Source: Sutcliffiella horikoshii
GTDB taxonomy: Bacteria; Bacillota; Bacilli; Bacillales; Bacillaceae_I
Direction of reading: 5' to 3'
Assembly: GCF_002157855.1 (NCBI RefSeq)
Contig: NZ_CP020880.1
Span: forward strand, 1,736,001 to 1,800,000
Length of the DNA: 64,000 nt
How positions within the stretch are numbered: the stretch's first letter is position 1; each line of letters opens with the position of its first letter. The notes beneath the pieces are model-generated. The model was not told the DNA's origin. It ran no database searches and saw only the letters and a program-made list of their open reading frames with translations. Of this stretch, positions 56,772-64,000 are shown piece by piece. The translations under genes and the position numbers were made by a program.

Positions 56772-56815
56772 ACAAAAAGGTGGTTGGACTATTGTCCAAC
56801 CACCTTTTTGTTTAC
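56772..56815. terminator. Bidirectional terminator ctaM / AI-2E permease
   Basis: AAAAAGGTGGTTGGAC pairing GTCCAACCACCTTTTT. Confidence 0.95.
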
Positions 56816-56818
56816 GTG

Positions 56819-57877
56819 TTATATTTTAAAATTCATTTTAATAATACCTGCTTCGCGGGCAGAATTAAATGCAATCAATAATAAAGGTCCTACGATGAAT
56901 CCCAGTATACCAAGGAGTTTTAAACCTAAATACATGGCAATCAAAGTTGCTAGAGGAGAAAGTCCGATATGACTTCCCATAACTTTTGGTTCAACAGTCC
57001 TTCTGATGATTAAAAGAACAATGGCCAAAATGGACAATTGTGTACCAAGACCAATATCACCGGTTATAAAATGAAAAATTGCCCATGGTCCCAAGATAAC
57101 GATGGAACCAATAATAGGGATAAAATCAATTACCCAGATGATGAAAGACATTAATAATGCTACTTCAGGTGCAATAAATAACAATCCAATCAAGCTTGCG
57201 AAAAATATAATAACGCTGACAAGGAATTGTGCTTTAAAGAAACCGAATATTACATAAGATAATCTAGAGCTCATAAATTTAACCTTGGCTGCCGTTTCTT
57301 CTTTTAAATGTGAATATAGACCTGCCTTTAAGCGAGGCATATCAATTAAAAACAAGAATAGGGCAATCAGGTAGACAAGAAAACTCACCAAATAATTTGG
57401 TATGTTTGTGAAGATATTCTTAACATTTTGTATATTAAACAAGTCCGTTAAATATATTCTCAAATCATAAAGAAATTTGTCCACTTGCAAGCTAATTTCA
57501 GTCACAAACTCTGGTGGAAGATCTTCAGAAGCATTATTCATATCTAATTGGAAATCACGCCATACCCTATTAACTTCGTTTATGTAAGAAGGGGCATTTT
57601 CGACCAAGTTGATGCCTTCTGTAATTACTTTCGTTGTGAGGAAATATCCTATAATCCCGATACTTGTCAGGAATAAAAGAAATACAATGAAAACAGAAAG
57701 GTTTCGTTTCAGCTTTGCTCTCGCTTGTAAAAGCCTAACCAGAGGTTCAAGAAACAATGCAGTAATCAAAGCAATGATGATGGGAACCGATACCGGCAAT
57801 ATAAAAAATGCAATTACTGCTATTACAGCAATAATGATTAGTATAAAAAGTGTTCGAATACTAAACAGTGTTGACAA
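56819..57877 (-). CDS. AI-2E family (UPF0118) transporter
   Basis: The ~352-aa protein has about seven to eight transmembrane helices, a large central soluble region (~65-150) and the family end motif GSHIGLSPLATLIAMYLGLKLLGILGFIVGPLLLI. Relatives include YtvI and Na+(Li+)/H+ antiporter-like UPF0118 proteins; the substrate is unknown. The frame opens at 57901, but TTG 57877 with AAAGGAG 7 bp upstream is preferred. It is convergent with ctaM. Confidence 0.87.
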   Translation of the reverse strand: MSTLFSIRTLFILIIIAVIAVIAFFILPVSVPIIIALITALFLEPLVRLLQARAKLKRNLSVFIVFLLFLTSIGIIGYFLTTKVITEGINLVENAPSYINEVNRVWRDFQLDMNNASEDLPPEFVTEISLQVDKFLYDLRIYLTDLFNIQNVKNIFTNIPNYLVSFLVYLIALFLFLIDMPRLKAGLYSHLKEETAAKVKFMSSRLSYVIFGFFKAQFLVSVIIFFASLIGLLFIAPEVALLMSFIIWVIDFIPIIGSIVILGPWAIFHFITGDIGLGTQLSILAIVLLIIRRTVEPKVMGSHIGLSPLATLIAMYLGLKLLGILGFIVGPLLLIAFNSAREAGIIKMNFKI

Positions 57878-58088
57878 TGGATGTCTCCTTTCTAATACCA
57901 TACTCCTATATTAATTATAGTATGGATTTTATTGAAATAACAGTATGTAGGAAAATAAATATGTGAACGGTTTTTATTTATACATTCTTTTCATTGTAGA
58001 AGGGAAAAAGTAAACAAAAGTTAAACAAGCACAGCTTTAGCACAATGGCATACAATAATAAAACCCCTCAGGAGAAAAGGAGGTCTAC

Positions 58089-58433
58089 ATGATGTTGGTA
58101 CTGAAAAAAGGACAGGAAGAGAGGAGTAATATGCTCCTGCAAACGGTTATCGCTATCTGCATATCAGATACTGGTGATTTTAAACTTCTTCCACCACGGT
58201 CGGTGGGAAGATTGTATTCAATTTTAATTAGAGACGAAATAAATCGTGCACTGATCCATTATGATGATGAAAATAACCTTAGCATTGACCTTTTTGTTGC
58301 CATTGTATACAACAAATGTATTCCGCAAAAATGCAAGGAACTTCAACAATTAATAAAAAATGAAATTGAAATCATTACAGGACAAACGGTATCGGCAATT
58401 CACATTTATGTAGACGCAATTTGTGTAAAGTAA
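58089..58433 (+). CDS. Asp23-like small protein
   Basis: The 113-114-aa protein resembles Asp23/Gls24 envelope-stress proteins by its beta-alpha pattern and the end IKNEIEIITGQTVSAIHIYVDAICV, but is divergent (LSIDLFVAIVYNKCIPQKCKELQQ). ATG 58089 and ATG 58092 are both possible after AAAAGGAGGT. It occupies the ylbA region, but I cannot confirm that identity. Confidence 0.68.
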   Translation: MMLVLKKGQEERSNMLLQTVIAICISDTGDFKLLPPRSVGRLYSILIRDEINRALIHYDDENNLSIDLFVAIVYNKCIPQKCKELQQLIKNEIEIITGQTVSAIHIYVDAICVK

Positions 58434-58439
58434 ATGTCA

Positions 58440-58488
58440 TAAGAAAAAGGTGAAGCTAGGCCTATATGCCAGCGATTCACCTTCAAGA
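58440..58488 (-). terminator. Terminator after yugN-like gene
   Basis: Minus-strand AAGGTGAA ... TTCACCTT followed by TTTCTTATG; it may act for both convergent genes. Confidence 0.75.
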
Positions 58489-58496
58489 ATGTTGCG

Positions 58497-58853
58497 TTAT
58501 TTTATAGCATCCATACGTTCTTTAGCTTGTTTTAATAAAGAGGTCGAAGTGGATACGATATTTGATGGGAATGTTTCGCCTTCTCCATACTCCACGCCAT
58601 GTGGATAGTAATGTTTACCTAATAGAGGTGTCAATAAGTTGATGATAGCATGAGATCCGCCAATATCACCTTCTACAGCATAACCTTGTACACGAAGGTA
58701 GAAAATGCCTTCTTTTGTTTCAAATTTACGGTCATAGGTTACTCGCTCATAATCCCACTGACCAGCAAGGTCAAAGCCTAAATCCTCCATAATGTCTGTC
58801 AAACGGGATAATTCCACTCTTTCATTTTCAAAGCCTGTATTTTCAATTCTCAT
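58497..58853 (-). CDS. yugN: YugN-like family protein
   Basis: The 118-aa soluble protein (MRIENTGFENERVELSRLTDIMEDLGFDLAGQWDYERVTYDRKF...GIFYLRVQGYAVEGDIGGSHAIINLLTPLLGKHYYPHGVEYGEGE) matches the YugN family. Function unknown. AAAAGGAGTG precedes ATG. This is not the gene place in B. subtilis 168, so the symbol is by family only. Confidence 0.83.
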   Translation of the reverse strand: MRIENTGFENERVELSRLTDIMEDLGFDLAGQWDYERVTYDRKFETKEGIFYLRVQGYAVEGDIGGSHAIINLLTPLLGKHYYPHGVEYGEGETFPSNIVSTSTSLLKQAKERMDAIK

Positions 58854-58916
58854 GTATGTACACTCCTTTTTCTATCTCTGTGAAACCAAATAAAGTATGC
58901 TCCCTGTTAATAATAG

Positions 58917-59069
58917 TACGAAAGCGGTCAACTTTCAATAAGAGGTTCTCAATCTAGCCGTAGTCCAGCTAAGTTTTTTGGAAAAATTCATGATTTTGTA
59001 GAAAATGGTGAACCTAAAGATGTAGAAGATGATACCTTTATCCTCTTCCAAATGGTTGACTGCTATGTA
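58917..59069 (+). pseudogene. Possible gene remnant upstream of ylbB
   Basis: An open plus-strand frame of about 50 codons without a start reads ...QSSRSPAKFFGKIHDFVENG then EPKDVEDDTFILFQMVDCYV, stopping at TGA 59068-59070. It looks protein-like but has no ribosome site, so it may be the tail of a lost gene or chance. Confidence 0.25.
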
Positions 59070-59092
59070 TGAAATATAACGGAGGTAGAAAT

Positions 59093-59506
59093 ATGCAAAC
59101 AGTGAGAGATGTTATGACAACGAATGTAGATTTTTGCACGCCATTGGATAATGTTTTTGAAGTGGCTACCAAAATGAAAGACCTAGATGTAGGAGCTATT
59201 CCTATTGTGGAAAACGGTGAGCTTTTAGGAATGATTACAGATAGGGATTTAGTTGTTCGGGGGATTGCAGAAAAACATCCAGGTTCTAATCCTGTTACGA
59301 ATGTAATGAGCGACCATTTAGTAACCATTGGTCCAGATACGTCTATAGCAGAGGCTTCTCATCTTATGTCTGAACATCAAGTCCGAAGATTGCCTGTAGT
59401 GGAAAACGGACATCTTGTTGGGATAGTATCCCTTGGTGATTTGGCAGTAAGGGATTACTCAGATGATCAAGCAGGAGATGCGCTTAGCGATATTTCAGAA
59501 AAATAA
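59093..59506 (+). CDS. ylbB: CBS-domain protein YlbB
   Basis: The 137-aa protein has two CBS domains (residues ~5-60 and 72-125; motifs VGAIPIVENGELLGMITDRDLV and VRRLPVVENGHLVGIVSLGDLA). CBS pairs bind adenine nucleotides such as AMP or ATP. GGAGGTAG precedes ATG 59093; the upstream in-frame ATG 59069 has none. No hairpin terminator directly follows; the composite pair 5 carries the next one. Confidence 0.92.
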   Translation: MQTVRDVMTTNVDFCTPLDNVFEVATKMKDLDVGAIPIVENGELLGMITDRDLVVRGIAEKHPGSNPVTNVMSDHLVTIGPDTSIAEASHLMSEHQVRRLPVVENGHLVGIVSLGDLAVRDYSDDQAGDALSDISEK

Positions 59507-59531
59507 CCTTGTTTAGAAAGCATAATATACT

Positions 59532-59658
59532 GTTGATTTCCGTTCCAGGCGCTTCGCTTGCCTGCGGGCGGTCCGTGAGCCTCCTCAAGCTTCGCCTTCC
59601 GGGGTCTCACCTGTCCCTTCCCCCCGCTGGCGTCTGCGCGCCTTCCACTACAATCAAC
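59532..59658 (-). repeat. Palindromic element, subtype A (pair 5)
   Basis: 127 bp, GTTGATT to AATCAAC; 88 bp from its B partner. The intervening spacer is clearly homologous to that of pair 1 (shared TACCAAAAGATT, TATCTTAACGA, TTAGTTGG, ATAAACGTTT). Confidence 0.92.
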
Positions 59659-59746
59659 AAGGTAATTTCACTTACCAAAAGATTAAAGAAAGGTATCTTA
59701 ACGAATTAGTTGGGTTAGGATAAACGTTTATTTAACTTAATTTCTA

Positions 59747-59872
59747 GCTGTGGAATGGAGCCAATGGCGTAGACTCCTGCGGGGGGTAACGGTTGATTGA
59801 GACCCCGCAACGAAGTGAGGAGGCTCAAACATCGTCCCGCGGAAAGCGAAGCCATTTGCGGAATGGAACAGC
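59747..59872 (+). repeat. Palindromic element, subtype B (pair 5)
   Basis: 126 bp, GCTGT to ACAGC, near-identical to the pair 1 B copy through TTGATTGAGACCCCGCAACG. The left arm reads CCAATGGC, weakening the second stem. Confidence 0.9.
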
Positions 59873-59903
59873 GGCGAAAAAGCAATAACCAAAGTGTTCA
59901 GGA

Positions 59904-59935
59904 AGGCCGGTTGTTTTTAACCGGTCTTTTTAAAT
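59904..59935 (+). terminator. Terminator hairpin after pair 5
   Basis: CCGGTT/AACCGG with TCTTTTT, about 33 bp past the B element; it is the first terminator after ylbB. Confidence 0.85.
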
Positions 59936-60069
59936 GTGAAAACAAAAGTATTCATTCTACTTTTATAGGGTATAGATAGAATAAATCTACCAATGTCTAC
60001 TAAAACATAAAAACGTGAATGAAAGTGAATCTAGTAAATATAATGATAGAAAGGGAGGGAAAAAGAGAA

Positions 60070-61131
60070 ATGAGGGGTTTATTCTTCTTGCTATTCATTG
60101 CATTTTGTTTATATTTATTTGTAAATGTGGAACCACATGAATTGGAACAGCTTATAAAAGAGCCACCACTCACTGGCCAAATCGCTCCTGAGAAAAGGCA
60201 ATCTGAAGAACAGGCTTTTGTACAATCTGAAGTACAAATGGGGGAAGATATTGACGGATTAGCATCTTTCATGGGGGAAGAATCCCAAATCTTACTGGAC
60301 AAGTTAGGTGAACCAGTGAGGAAGGATTTGTCCTCTTATGATTACGAATGGTGGGTTTATAATGAGAATCTGGAGAATTACATGCAATTTGGAGTAAGTG
60401 AGGGAAAGATCGTCACTATCTTTACAACTGGCAGTGAAAGTAAAGACGACCTGTTTGAAGTAGGGCAGTCTTACGAAATTCTGAATAATAAATTTAAGTT
60501 TACGGATAGTATAACGGTTTCCCATCAAGAAGGGTCTTATCGCTTTCAGTTAAAGCAAGAAGAGTTAGCAACAAGACCTCTTATTAAAGTGGAAGATTTC
60601 TATGTGCAGTTATACTTCGACGATTTTGAACAAACACTTTCAAGTATTCGTTATATAGATAGCTCGACACTGATAAAGCAAAGACCTTATGAACTTGTTT
60701 ATAGAGGTCCTTTAGTGGAACCGAAGGAATTGAGTGAGGATAATTGGGCAAGGGTCGAGGAAGGGGACGCAAGACAGATCATCGACTTTACGAATATTAT
60801 TAGACATCGCTTTGGTCTTTCACCAGTAGAATGGGACGAAGAAACAGCTGGGGTTGCATACTTACATAGTAAGGATATGAGGGAGGAAGACTATTTTTCC
60901 CATACATCTCCCACAAAAGGAACCTTGACGGATAGATTAACAGTAGGGGAAGTTCCATTTCGTTTAGCGGGTGAAAATATCGCAGCAAAATATGTGGACG
61001 GAGTTGCTGCGGTTGAAGGCTGGTTAAATAGCGAAGGGCACAGGAATACGCTGTTAAATCCAAGATTCACTCATCTTGGTGTAGGAGTGAAAGAAAAATA
61101 TTACACTCAGAATTTTATTGAAACCTGGTAG
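60070..61131 (+). CDS. ylbC: CAP-domain protein YlbC
   Basis: The ~353-aa protein has an N-terminal transmembrane/signal helix (LFFLLFIAFCLYLFV), a middle CAP-associated region (~60-210) with SQILLDKLGEPVRKDLSSYDYEWWVYN, and a C-terminal CAP/SCP domain (~245-353) with HSKDMREEDYFSHTSP, RLAGENIAAKY and NSEGHRNTLLNPRFTHLGVGV. It matches YlbC. ATG 60070 has AAGGGAGGG 10 bp ahead; ATG 60019 lacks a site. Confidence 0.9.
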   Translation: MRGLFFLLFIAFCLYLFVNVEPHELEQLIKEPPLTGQIAPEKRQSEEQAFVQSEVQMGEDIDGLASFMGEESQILLDKLGEPVRKDLSSYDYEWWVYNENLENYMQFGVSEGKIVTIFTTGSESKDDLFEVGQSYEILNNKFKFTDSITVSHQEGSYRFQLKQEELATRPLIKVEDFYVQLYFDDFEQTLSSIRYIDSSTLIKQRPYELVYRGPLVEPKELSEDNWARVEEGDARQIIDFTNIIRHRFGLSPVEWDEETAGVAYLHSKDMREEDYFSHTSPTKGTLTDRLTVGEVPFRLAGENIAAKYVDGVAAVEGWLNSEGHRNTLLNPRFTHLGVGVKEKYYTQNFIETW

Positions 61132-61136
61132 AAAAG

Positions 61137-61178
61137 CAAAAAAGACAGTCATAGACTTTATGGCTGTCCTTTTTTGTT
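61137..61178. terminator. Terminator after ylbC
   Basis: AAAGACAG(T)CATAG pairing TGGCTGTCCTTTTTT; between convergent genes. Confidence 0.85.
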
Positions 61179-61529
61179 CATTAAGGTTATTTCCCCTGCG
61201 AGAAATAGTTCCCCATCCCATCTTCCAACGATTTGCAATACATCCCCATTAGTATAGGGGGGATGGTGACATTCGGTAATATATGGCTGCTTATACACTA
61301 CTGTTGTTATTCCCGTATGATTTTGTATGCGACAAGTGGTTTCAAGTATATACATTTTGTGATAAAACCGCTTTTTTTCTGTATGTAAGGAAAGTATCGT
61401 CCCTTCTACTCTAGCTTCAGAAGGTACCATTGAAACATTCTTCCACCGTTCTTTCTGTTTTTTTGCCTCTTTAATTGTAATCCAATAAAAATAACCAATA
61501 AGAATAGGAATAACGATGGCAGTAACCAT
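61158..61529 (-). CDS. Hypothetical membrane-anchored protein
   Basis: The 123-aa protein has an N-terminal transmembrane helix (MVTAIVIPILIGYFYWITI) and a basic then beta-rich domain (ARVEGTILSLHTEKKRFYHKMYILETTCRI...GDVLQIVGRWDGELFLAGEITL), perhaps an OB/NfeD-like fold. It starts 14 bp after the thioesterase stop and is probably co-transcribed with it. No family is recognised. Confidence 0.72.
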   Translation of the reverse strand: MVTAIVIPILIGYFYWITIKEAKKQKERWKNVSMVPSEARVEGTILSLHTEKKRFYHKMYILETTCRIQNHTGITTVVYKQPYITECHHPPYTNGDVLQIVGRWDGELFLAGEITLMNKKGQP

Positions 61530-61543
61530 TCTATCCTTCCTCT

Positions 61544-62029
61544 CTAGATTCTTTTAGGAATTACAAAGAAACTGCCTGTAGCATGGGCAATCAGTACACC
61601 GTCACTTCGGTAAACTTTGCCTTCCATGACCAATAATTTTGAACCTTTGTGAATCACAGAAGCCACACAAGTAAAATGATCTCCTACGCCTTTTGCAACG
61701 TAATTTACTTTCATTTCAGTTGTAACTGCAGCTTTGTCATCAGGAATTAATTTGAAAGCAAGAGTCCCCATTGCAGAATCCAGCAATGTGGCTGTTAAAC
61801 CTCCATGTAAAATATCTAAAGAGTTCTGTAACAATTCAGTATTTGGTATGGTCATGGTTAATGTATCCGGCTCTTGAAACTCGCTGTTGATTTCCATAAG
61901 TGCGCCGATATGTGTGCCGTTTGAACCATTTCTTTTGCGCTCAAGGCTCTTTAAATATAAGGAAGCAACCTGTTGTTCCTCCTCAGTAGCGTCTGTTAAA
62001 AAGGCATTCCACTGTTGCTTGATATCCAT
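61544..62029 (-). CDS. PaaI-like hotdog-fold thioesterase
   Basis: The 161-aa hotdog protein contains NSLDILHGGLTATLLDSAMGTLAFKL, the PaaI-type HGG and DSA active-site region, and ending MEGKVYRSDGVLIAHATGSFFV. It likely hydrolyses acyl-CoA thioesters; the acyl substrate is unknown. AGAAGGACAG precedes ATG. Divergent from ylbD. Confidence 0.88.
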   Translation of the reverse strand: MDIKQQWNAFLTDATEEEQQVASLYLKSLERKRNGSNGTHIGALMEINSEFQEPDTLTMTIPNTELLQNSLDILHGGLTATLLDSAMGTLAFKLIPDDKAAVTTEMKVNYVAKGVGDHFTCVASVIHKGSKLLVMEGKVYRSDGVLIAHATGSFFVIPKRI

Positions 62030-62165
62030 AACTCTGTCCTTCTTTCTCGAAAAGTCTACCTACATCTTAACAAGGGTGGGCAAGGAAGAAAAGAAAAATA
62101 GGCGAACGCTTTTACTTTTTCGAAATAAAATAAACTAGGCATATTAACGAGAGAGGGGTGAGAGA

Positions 62166-62567
62166 ATGGCAACCAAACAAAAACATCCTAGCATTGAAAA
62201 GTTCAAAGAATTTGTAAAAAAACATCCAAAGCTTTCTCAAGAAGTTAAAAGCAAGAAAAAGACATGGCAGGAACTATTTGAAGAATGGTACTTATTAGGG
62301 GAAGAGGACGAAAGTTGGAAAAGTTTCCGTGATGAGGAGACACAAGAAGGTACAACAGAAAAAACAACCAAATCCACTGATGTTATTCCTCAACTGCTGC
62401 AATCAATAAAAAAAATGGATATGAACCAGATGCAATACCATCTGACAAATGTCAATTCTGCTATAGGGAATATTCAGCAGTTAATTTCACAGTTCATTCC
62501 GAATTCAACAAAAGGCAGTTCCCCGACTCAGGGTGTGAAAAATCCTTTTTCGTTTCGAAAAGATTAG
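62166..62567 (+). CDS. ylbD: Spore-coat-region protein YlbD
   Basis: The 133-aa protein (KHPSIEKFKEFVKKHPKLSQEVKSKKKTWQELFEEWYLLGEEDESW...LLQSIKKMDMNQMQYHLTNVNSAIGNIQQLISQF) matches the YlbD family of spore coat-associated proteins. It is charged and helical. GAGAGGGGTGAG precedes ATG. ylbE follows at once. Confidence 0.9.
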   Translation: MATKQKHPSIEKFKEFVKKHPKLSQEVKSKKKTWQELFEEWYLLGEEDESWKSFRDEETQEGTTEKTTKSTDVIPQLLQSIKKMDMNQMQYHLTNVNSAIGNIQQLISQFIPNSTKGSSPTQGVKNPFSFRKD

Positions 62568-62582
62568 GAATGGATGAGACAT

Positions 62583-62822
62583 ATGAGAAAAGACGTCTAT
62601 GAGTATATCCAAAAAAAGAAAACGTTAAAAAGCTACTTAAGAGAACAGCCGATTTGGTATCGAACCTTAACTAGAAACCCAGAAAAGCTCAATGATTTTG
62701 AGTTGTCTTCCATGCACTATTATAAACAGACTATCCCCCATAAAGTGGAGAAATTCCAAAACTCTGTTCAAATGGCTTCCATGATGGTTCATATGTTTCA
62801 GACAATGAAGAACATGGACTAA
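62583..62822 (+). CDS. ylbE: YlbE-like protein
   Basis: The 79-aa protein (MRKDVYEYIQKKKTLKSYLREQPIWYRTLTRNPEKLNDFELSSMHYYKQTIPHKVEKF) matches YlbE. ATG 62574 is possible, but ATG 62583 matches the family start. It is in an operon with ylbD. Function unknown. Confidence 0.9.
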   Translation: MRKDVYEYIQKKKTLKSYLREQPIWYRTLTRNPEKLNDFELSSMHYYKQTIPHKVEKFQNSVQMASMMVHMFQTMKNMD

Positions 62823-62832
62823 ACTCCACATC

Positions 62833-62866
62833 AAGCGCACCGCTTTTTAGCGGGCGTTTTTTTTTC
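62833..62866 (+). terminator. Terminator after ylbE
   Basis: GCGC-CCGCT/AGCGGGCG-type stem with TTTTTTTTT. Confidence 0.88.
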
Positions 62867-62934
62867 TTATTCGAATAGAATATATACTCCTTTCTCACAC
62901 TATAGAAAAAGCTATGAGAGAAAGGAGCAAAAAA

Positions 62935-63360
62935 ATGAAGAAATCAATGATAATAATAATATGCCTCGTCACACTCGCGCTTGGAGGTTGTAAAGAAGAG
63001 CAGCAAAAGCCTGAAAGCGAAGGTGTATCAGGGGGAGAAGTGATGGAGGTCCTTTCCACACATACAACGTCAGATAAGAAAGACATCTCCATGACCATTC
63101 ATCATACAGTCAAAGGTCAGGACATCTATTTAGAATGTATTATTACTCCAAATTTCGAATTTAAAGAGAGCAGAGAGACTAAAAAACAAGGGGAAGGCCA
63201 AGTAGTTGTGTACCTGGATAATAAAAAATGGGGCAACTTCGCTAAAGGGGCATTCATTCTTAAAGACGTACCAAGAGGTAAACATAACTTAACGGTCAAA
63301 TTGCTGCATAATGACTTGACGGAATATGGAATCGAACAGACAATCCAAGTAGAAATTTAA
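62935..63360 (+). CDS. Small beta-rich lipoprotein
   Basis: The 141-aa protein has a signal peptide with lipobox ALGGC (~residue 19), a short polar linker and a probable immunoglobulin-like domain (VYLDNKKWGNFAKGAFILKDVPRGKHNLTVKLLHNDLTEYGIEQTIQVEI). AAAGGAGC precedes ATG 62935; the ATG at 62914 lies upstream. No function is known. Confidence 0.8.
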   Translation: MKKSMIIIICLVTLALGGCKEEQQKPESEGVSGGEVMEVLSTHTTSDKKDISMTIHHTVKGQDIYLECIITPNFEFKESRETKKQGEGQVVVYLDNKKWGNFAKGAFILKDVPRGKHNLTVKLLHNDLTEYGIEQTIQVEI

Positions 63361-63424
63361 TCCCCCCTTAGGGTATTATACATCTCTAGAAAAACATGGT
63401 ATGATGGATTTGGAGGTGTATACG

Positions 63425-63877
63425 ATGATGATTGCTACTTTTGAGCATGTTCAAATGGTTGAAAAAGCGGAAGAATTAGCGAAAATGATCTGGCAGTCCG
63501 AACTTGCGGAAGATTATCATCGCTGTTTAAATAATTTACAACATGACGAAGAAGCACAGAAGCTTATCCGTGCATTCGATTCTATAAAAGAAAAATATGA
63601 GGAAGTTCAACGTTTCGGGAAATATCATCCCGATTACCGTAAAGTAACCCTCGAAACTCGTGAGTTGAAACGTAAAGTGGATCTCCACGAAACCATTCAC
63701 GCTTTTAAACAAGCGGAAGATGCCATTCAAAAAACACTGGATGAAATAAGTGTGATGATAGGGCAGGCCGTATCGACAAATGTCAAGGTTCCAACAGGAA
63801 ACCCATTCTTCGATTCCATGTCAAGCTGCGGTGGCGGCTGCGGCTCAGGCGGCGGCTGTGGATGTAAAGCAAGCTAA
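63425..63877 (+). CDS. ylbF: RicF (YlbF) regulator of RNase Y activity and development
   Basis: The ~150-aa YlbF/YmcA-family helical protein (AEELAKMIWQSE...YEEVQRFGKYHPDYRKVTLETRELKRKVDL) ends in the Cys-rich tail SSCGGGCGSGGGCGCKAS. With RicA (YmcA) and RicT (YaaT) it forms an Fe-S-carrying complex affecting competence, sporulation, biofilm and RNase Y-dependent mRNA processing. ATG 63425 (or 63428) follows GGAGGTG. Confidence 0.95.
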   Translation: MMIATFEHVQMVEKAEELAKMIWQSELAEDYHRCLNNLQHDEEAQKLIRAFDSIKEKYEEVQRFGKYHPDYRKVTLETRELKRKVDLHETIHAFKQAEDAIQKTLDEISVMIGQAVSTNVKVPTGNPFFDSMSSCGGGCGSGGGCGCKAS

Positions 63878-63883
63878 ACCCAA

Positions 63884-63918
63884 CAAGAAGCTGCAAAAAC
63901 TGCAGCTTCTTTTTTGAA
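63884..63918 (+). terminator. Terminator after ylbF
   Basis: AGAAGCTGCA pairing TGCAGCTTCT, then TTTTTT. Confidence 0.95.
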
Positions 63919-63932
63919 TAAGAAAATTTATA

Positions 63933-64000
63933 GCTGTTGATTGGAGCAAATGGCGAAGACTCCTGAGGGAGATAGCGGTAGCTTGAGACCCCGCAGGCTT
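63933..64000 (+). repeat. Palindromic element, subtype B (cut by window end)
   Basis: Starts GCTGTTGATT 15 bp after the ylbF terminator and runs through the core TTGAGACCCCGCAGGC to the last base. No A copy precedes it. Confidence 0.88.

Noticed and set aside
59509-59979. ORFs of 66 and 60 aa over pair 5
   Set aside because: Repeat-derived; no ribosome site and not conserved outside the repeat.

Overview
The window is a 64 kb piece of a low-GC, spore-forming Bacillaceae chromosome (Bacillus sensu lato, Sutcliffiella-like). It follows the Bacillus subtilis order from ykuQ (dapH) to ylbF closely. Typical Bacillus signals are present: strong AGGAGG ribosome sites, frequent TTG/GTG starts, sigma-A promoters, lipoprotein lipoboxes and hairpin/T-tract terminators. 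I found no tRNA, rRNA, CRISPR array, prophage or plasmid module.

Layout. 1-4.7 kb: end of the acetyl branch of lysine/DAP synthesis (dapH, dapL), ykuS, an MscS channel, a 2-Cys peroxiredoxin and a thioredoxin-like oxidoreductase. 4.9-8.5 kb: a heterodimeric ABC exporter. 8.8-12.4 kb: an XRE regulator with an unannotated 29-aa membrane peptide, KtrC, and rnjA-rpoY. 13-16.6 kb: a DMT transporter, a HAD phosphatase, deformylase and the YkyA lipoprotein. 17-22.3 kb: the pyruvate dehydrogenase operon pdhABCD. 22.3-31.5 kb: lipoproteins, a DUF1885 and a DUF3055 protein, the dual-function RNA SR1/SR1P, speA, a nitronate-monooxygenase-like enzyme, and yktA/yktB/ykzI/yktC. 31-44 kb: the yla block (ylaF, typA, ylaH, ylaI, ylaL, ylaJ, ylaK, glsA, ylaN) and pyc; ftsW, expected between ylaN and pyc, is absent. 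44.5-57 kb: photolyase, then the aa3/caa3 oxidase genes ctaA, ctaB, ctaC-F, ctaG, ctaM. 57-64 kb: an AI-2E-type permease, YugN and ylbB-ylbF.

Functionally the window joins central carbon flow (PDH, pyruvate carboxylase, with SR1P linking sugar status to GapA), terminal respiration (heme A synthesis and cytochrome c oxidase assembly), RNA decay and polymerase (RNase J1, epsilon, RicF/YlbF), and cell-envelope or sporulation proteins.

The most unusual content is intergenic. (1) Fifteen copies of one imperfect palindrome of about 97-137 bp lie at the 3' ends of plus-strand genes. They form two mutually inverted subtypes, A and B; every A has the same orientation and every B the opposite one. Five A-B pairs have an 87-95 bp gap, and three or four of the pairs are followed by a terminator-like hairpin. 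Paired arms co-vary between copies. (2) Three arrays of short direct repeats each have a different 7-10 bp core but a strict 20 or 21 bp period with non-conserved spacers. (3) A 52-bp tandem repeat between ctaF and ctaG is split by an IS256-family element whose ends and 8-bp target duplication can be fixed to the base from the repeat period.
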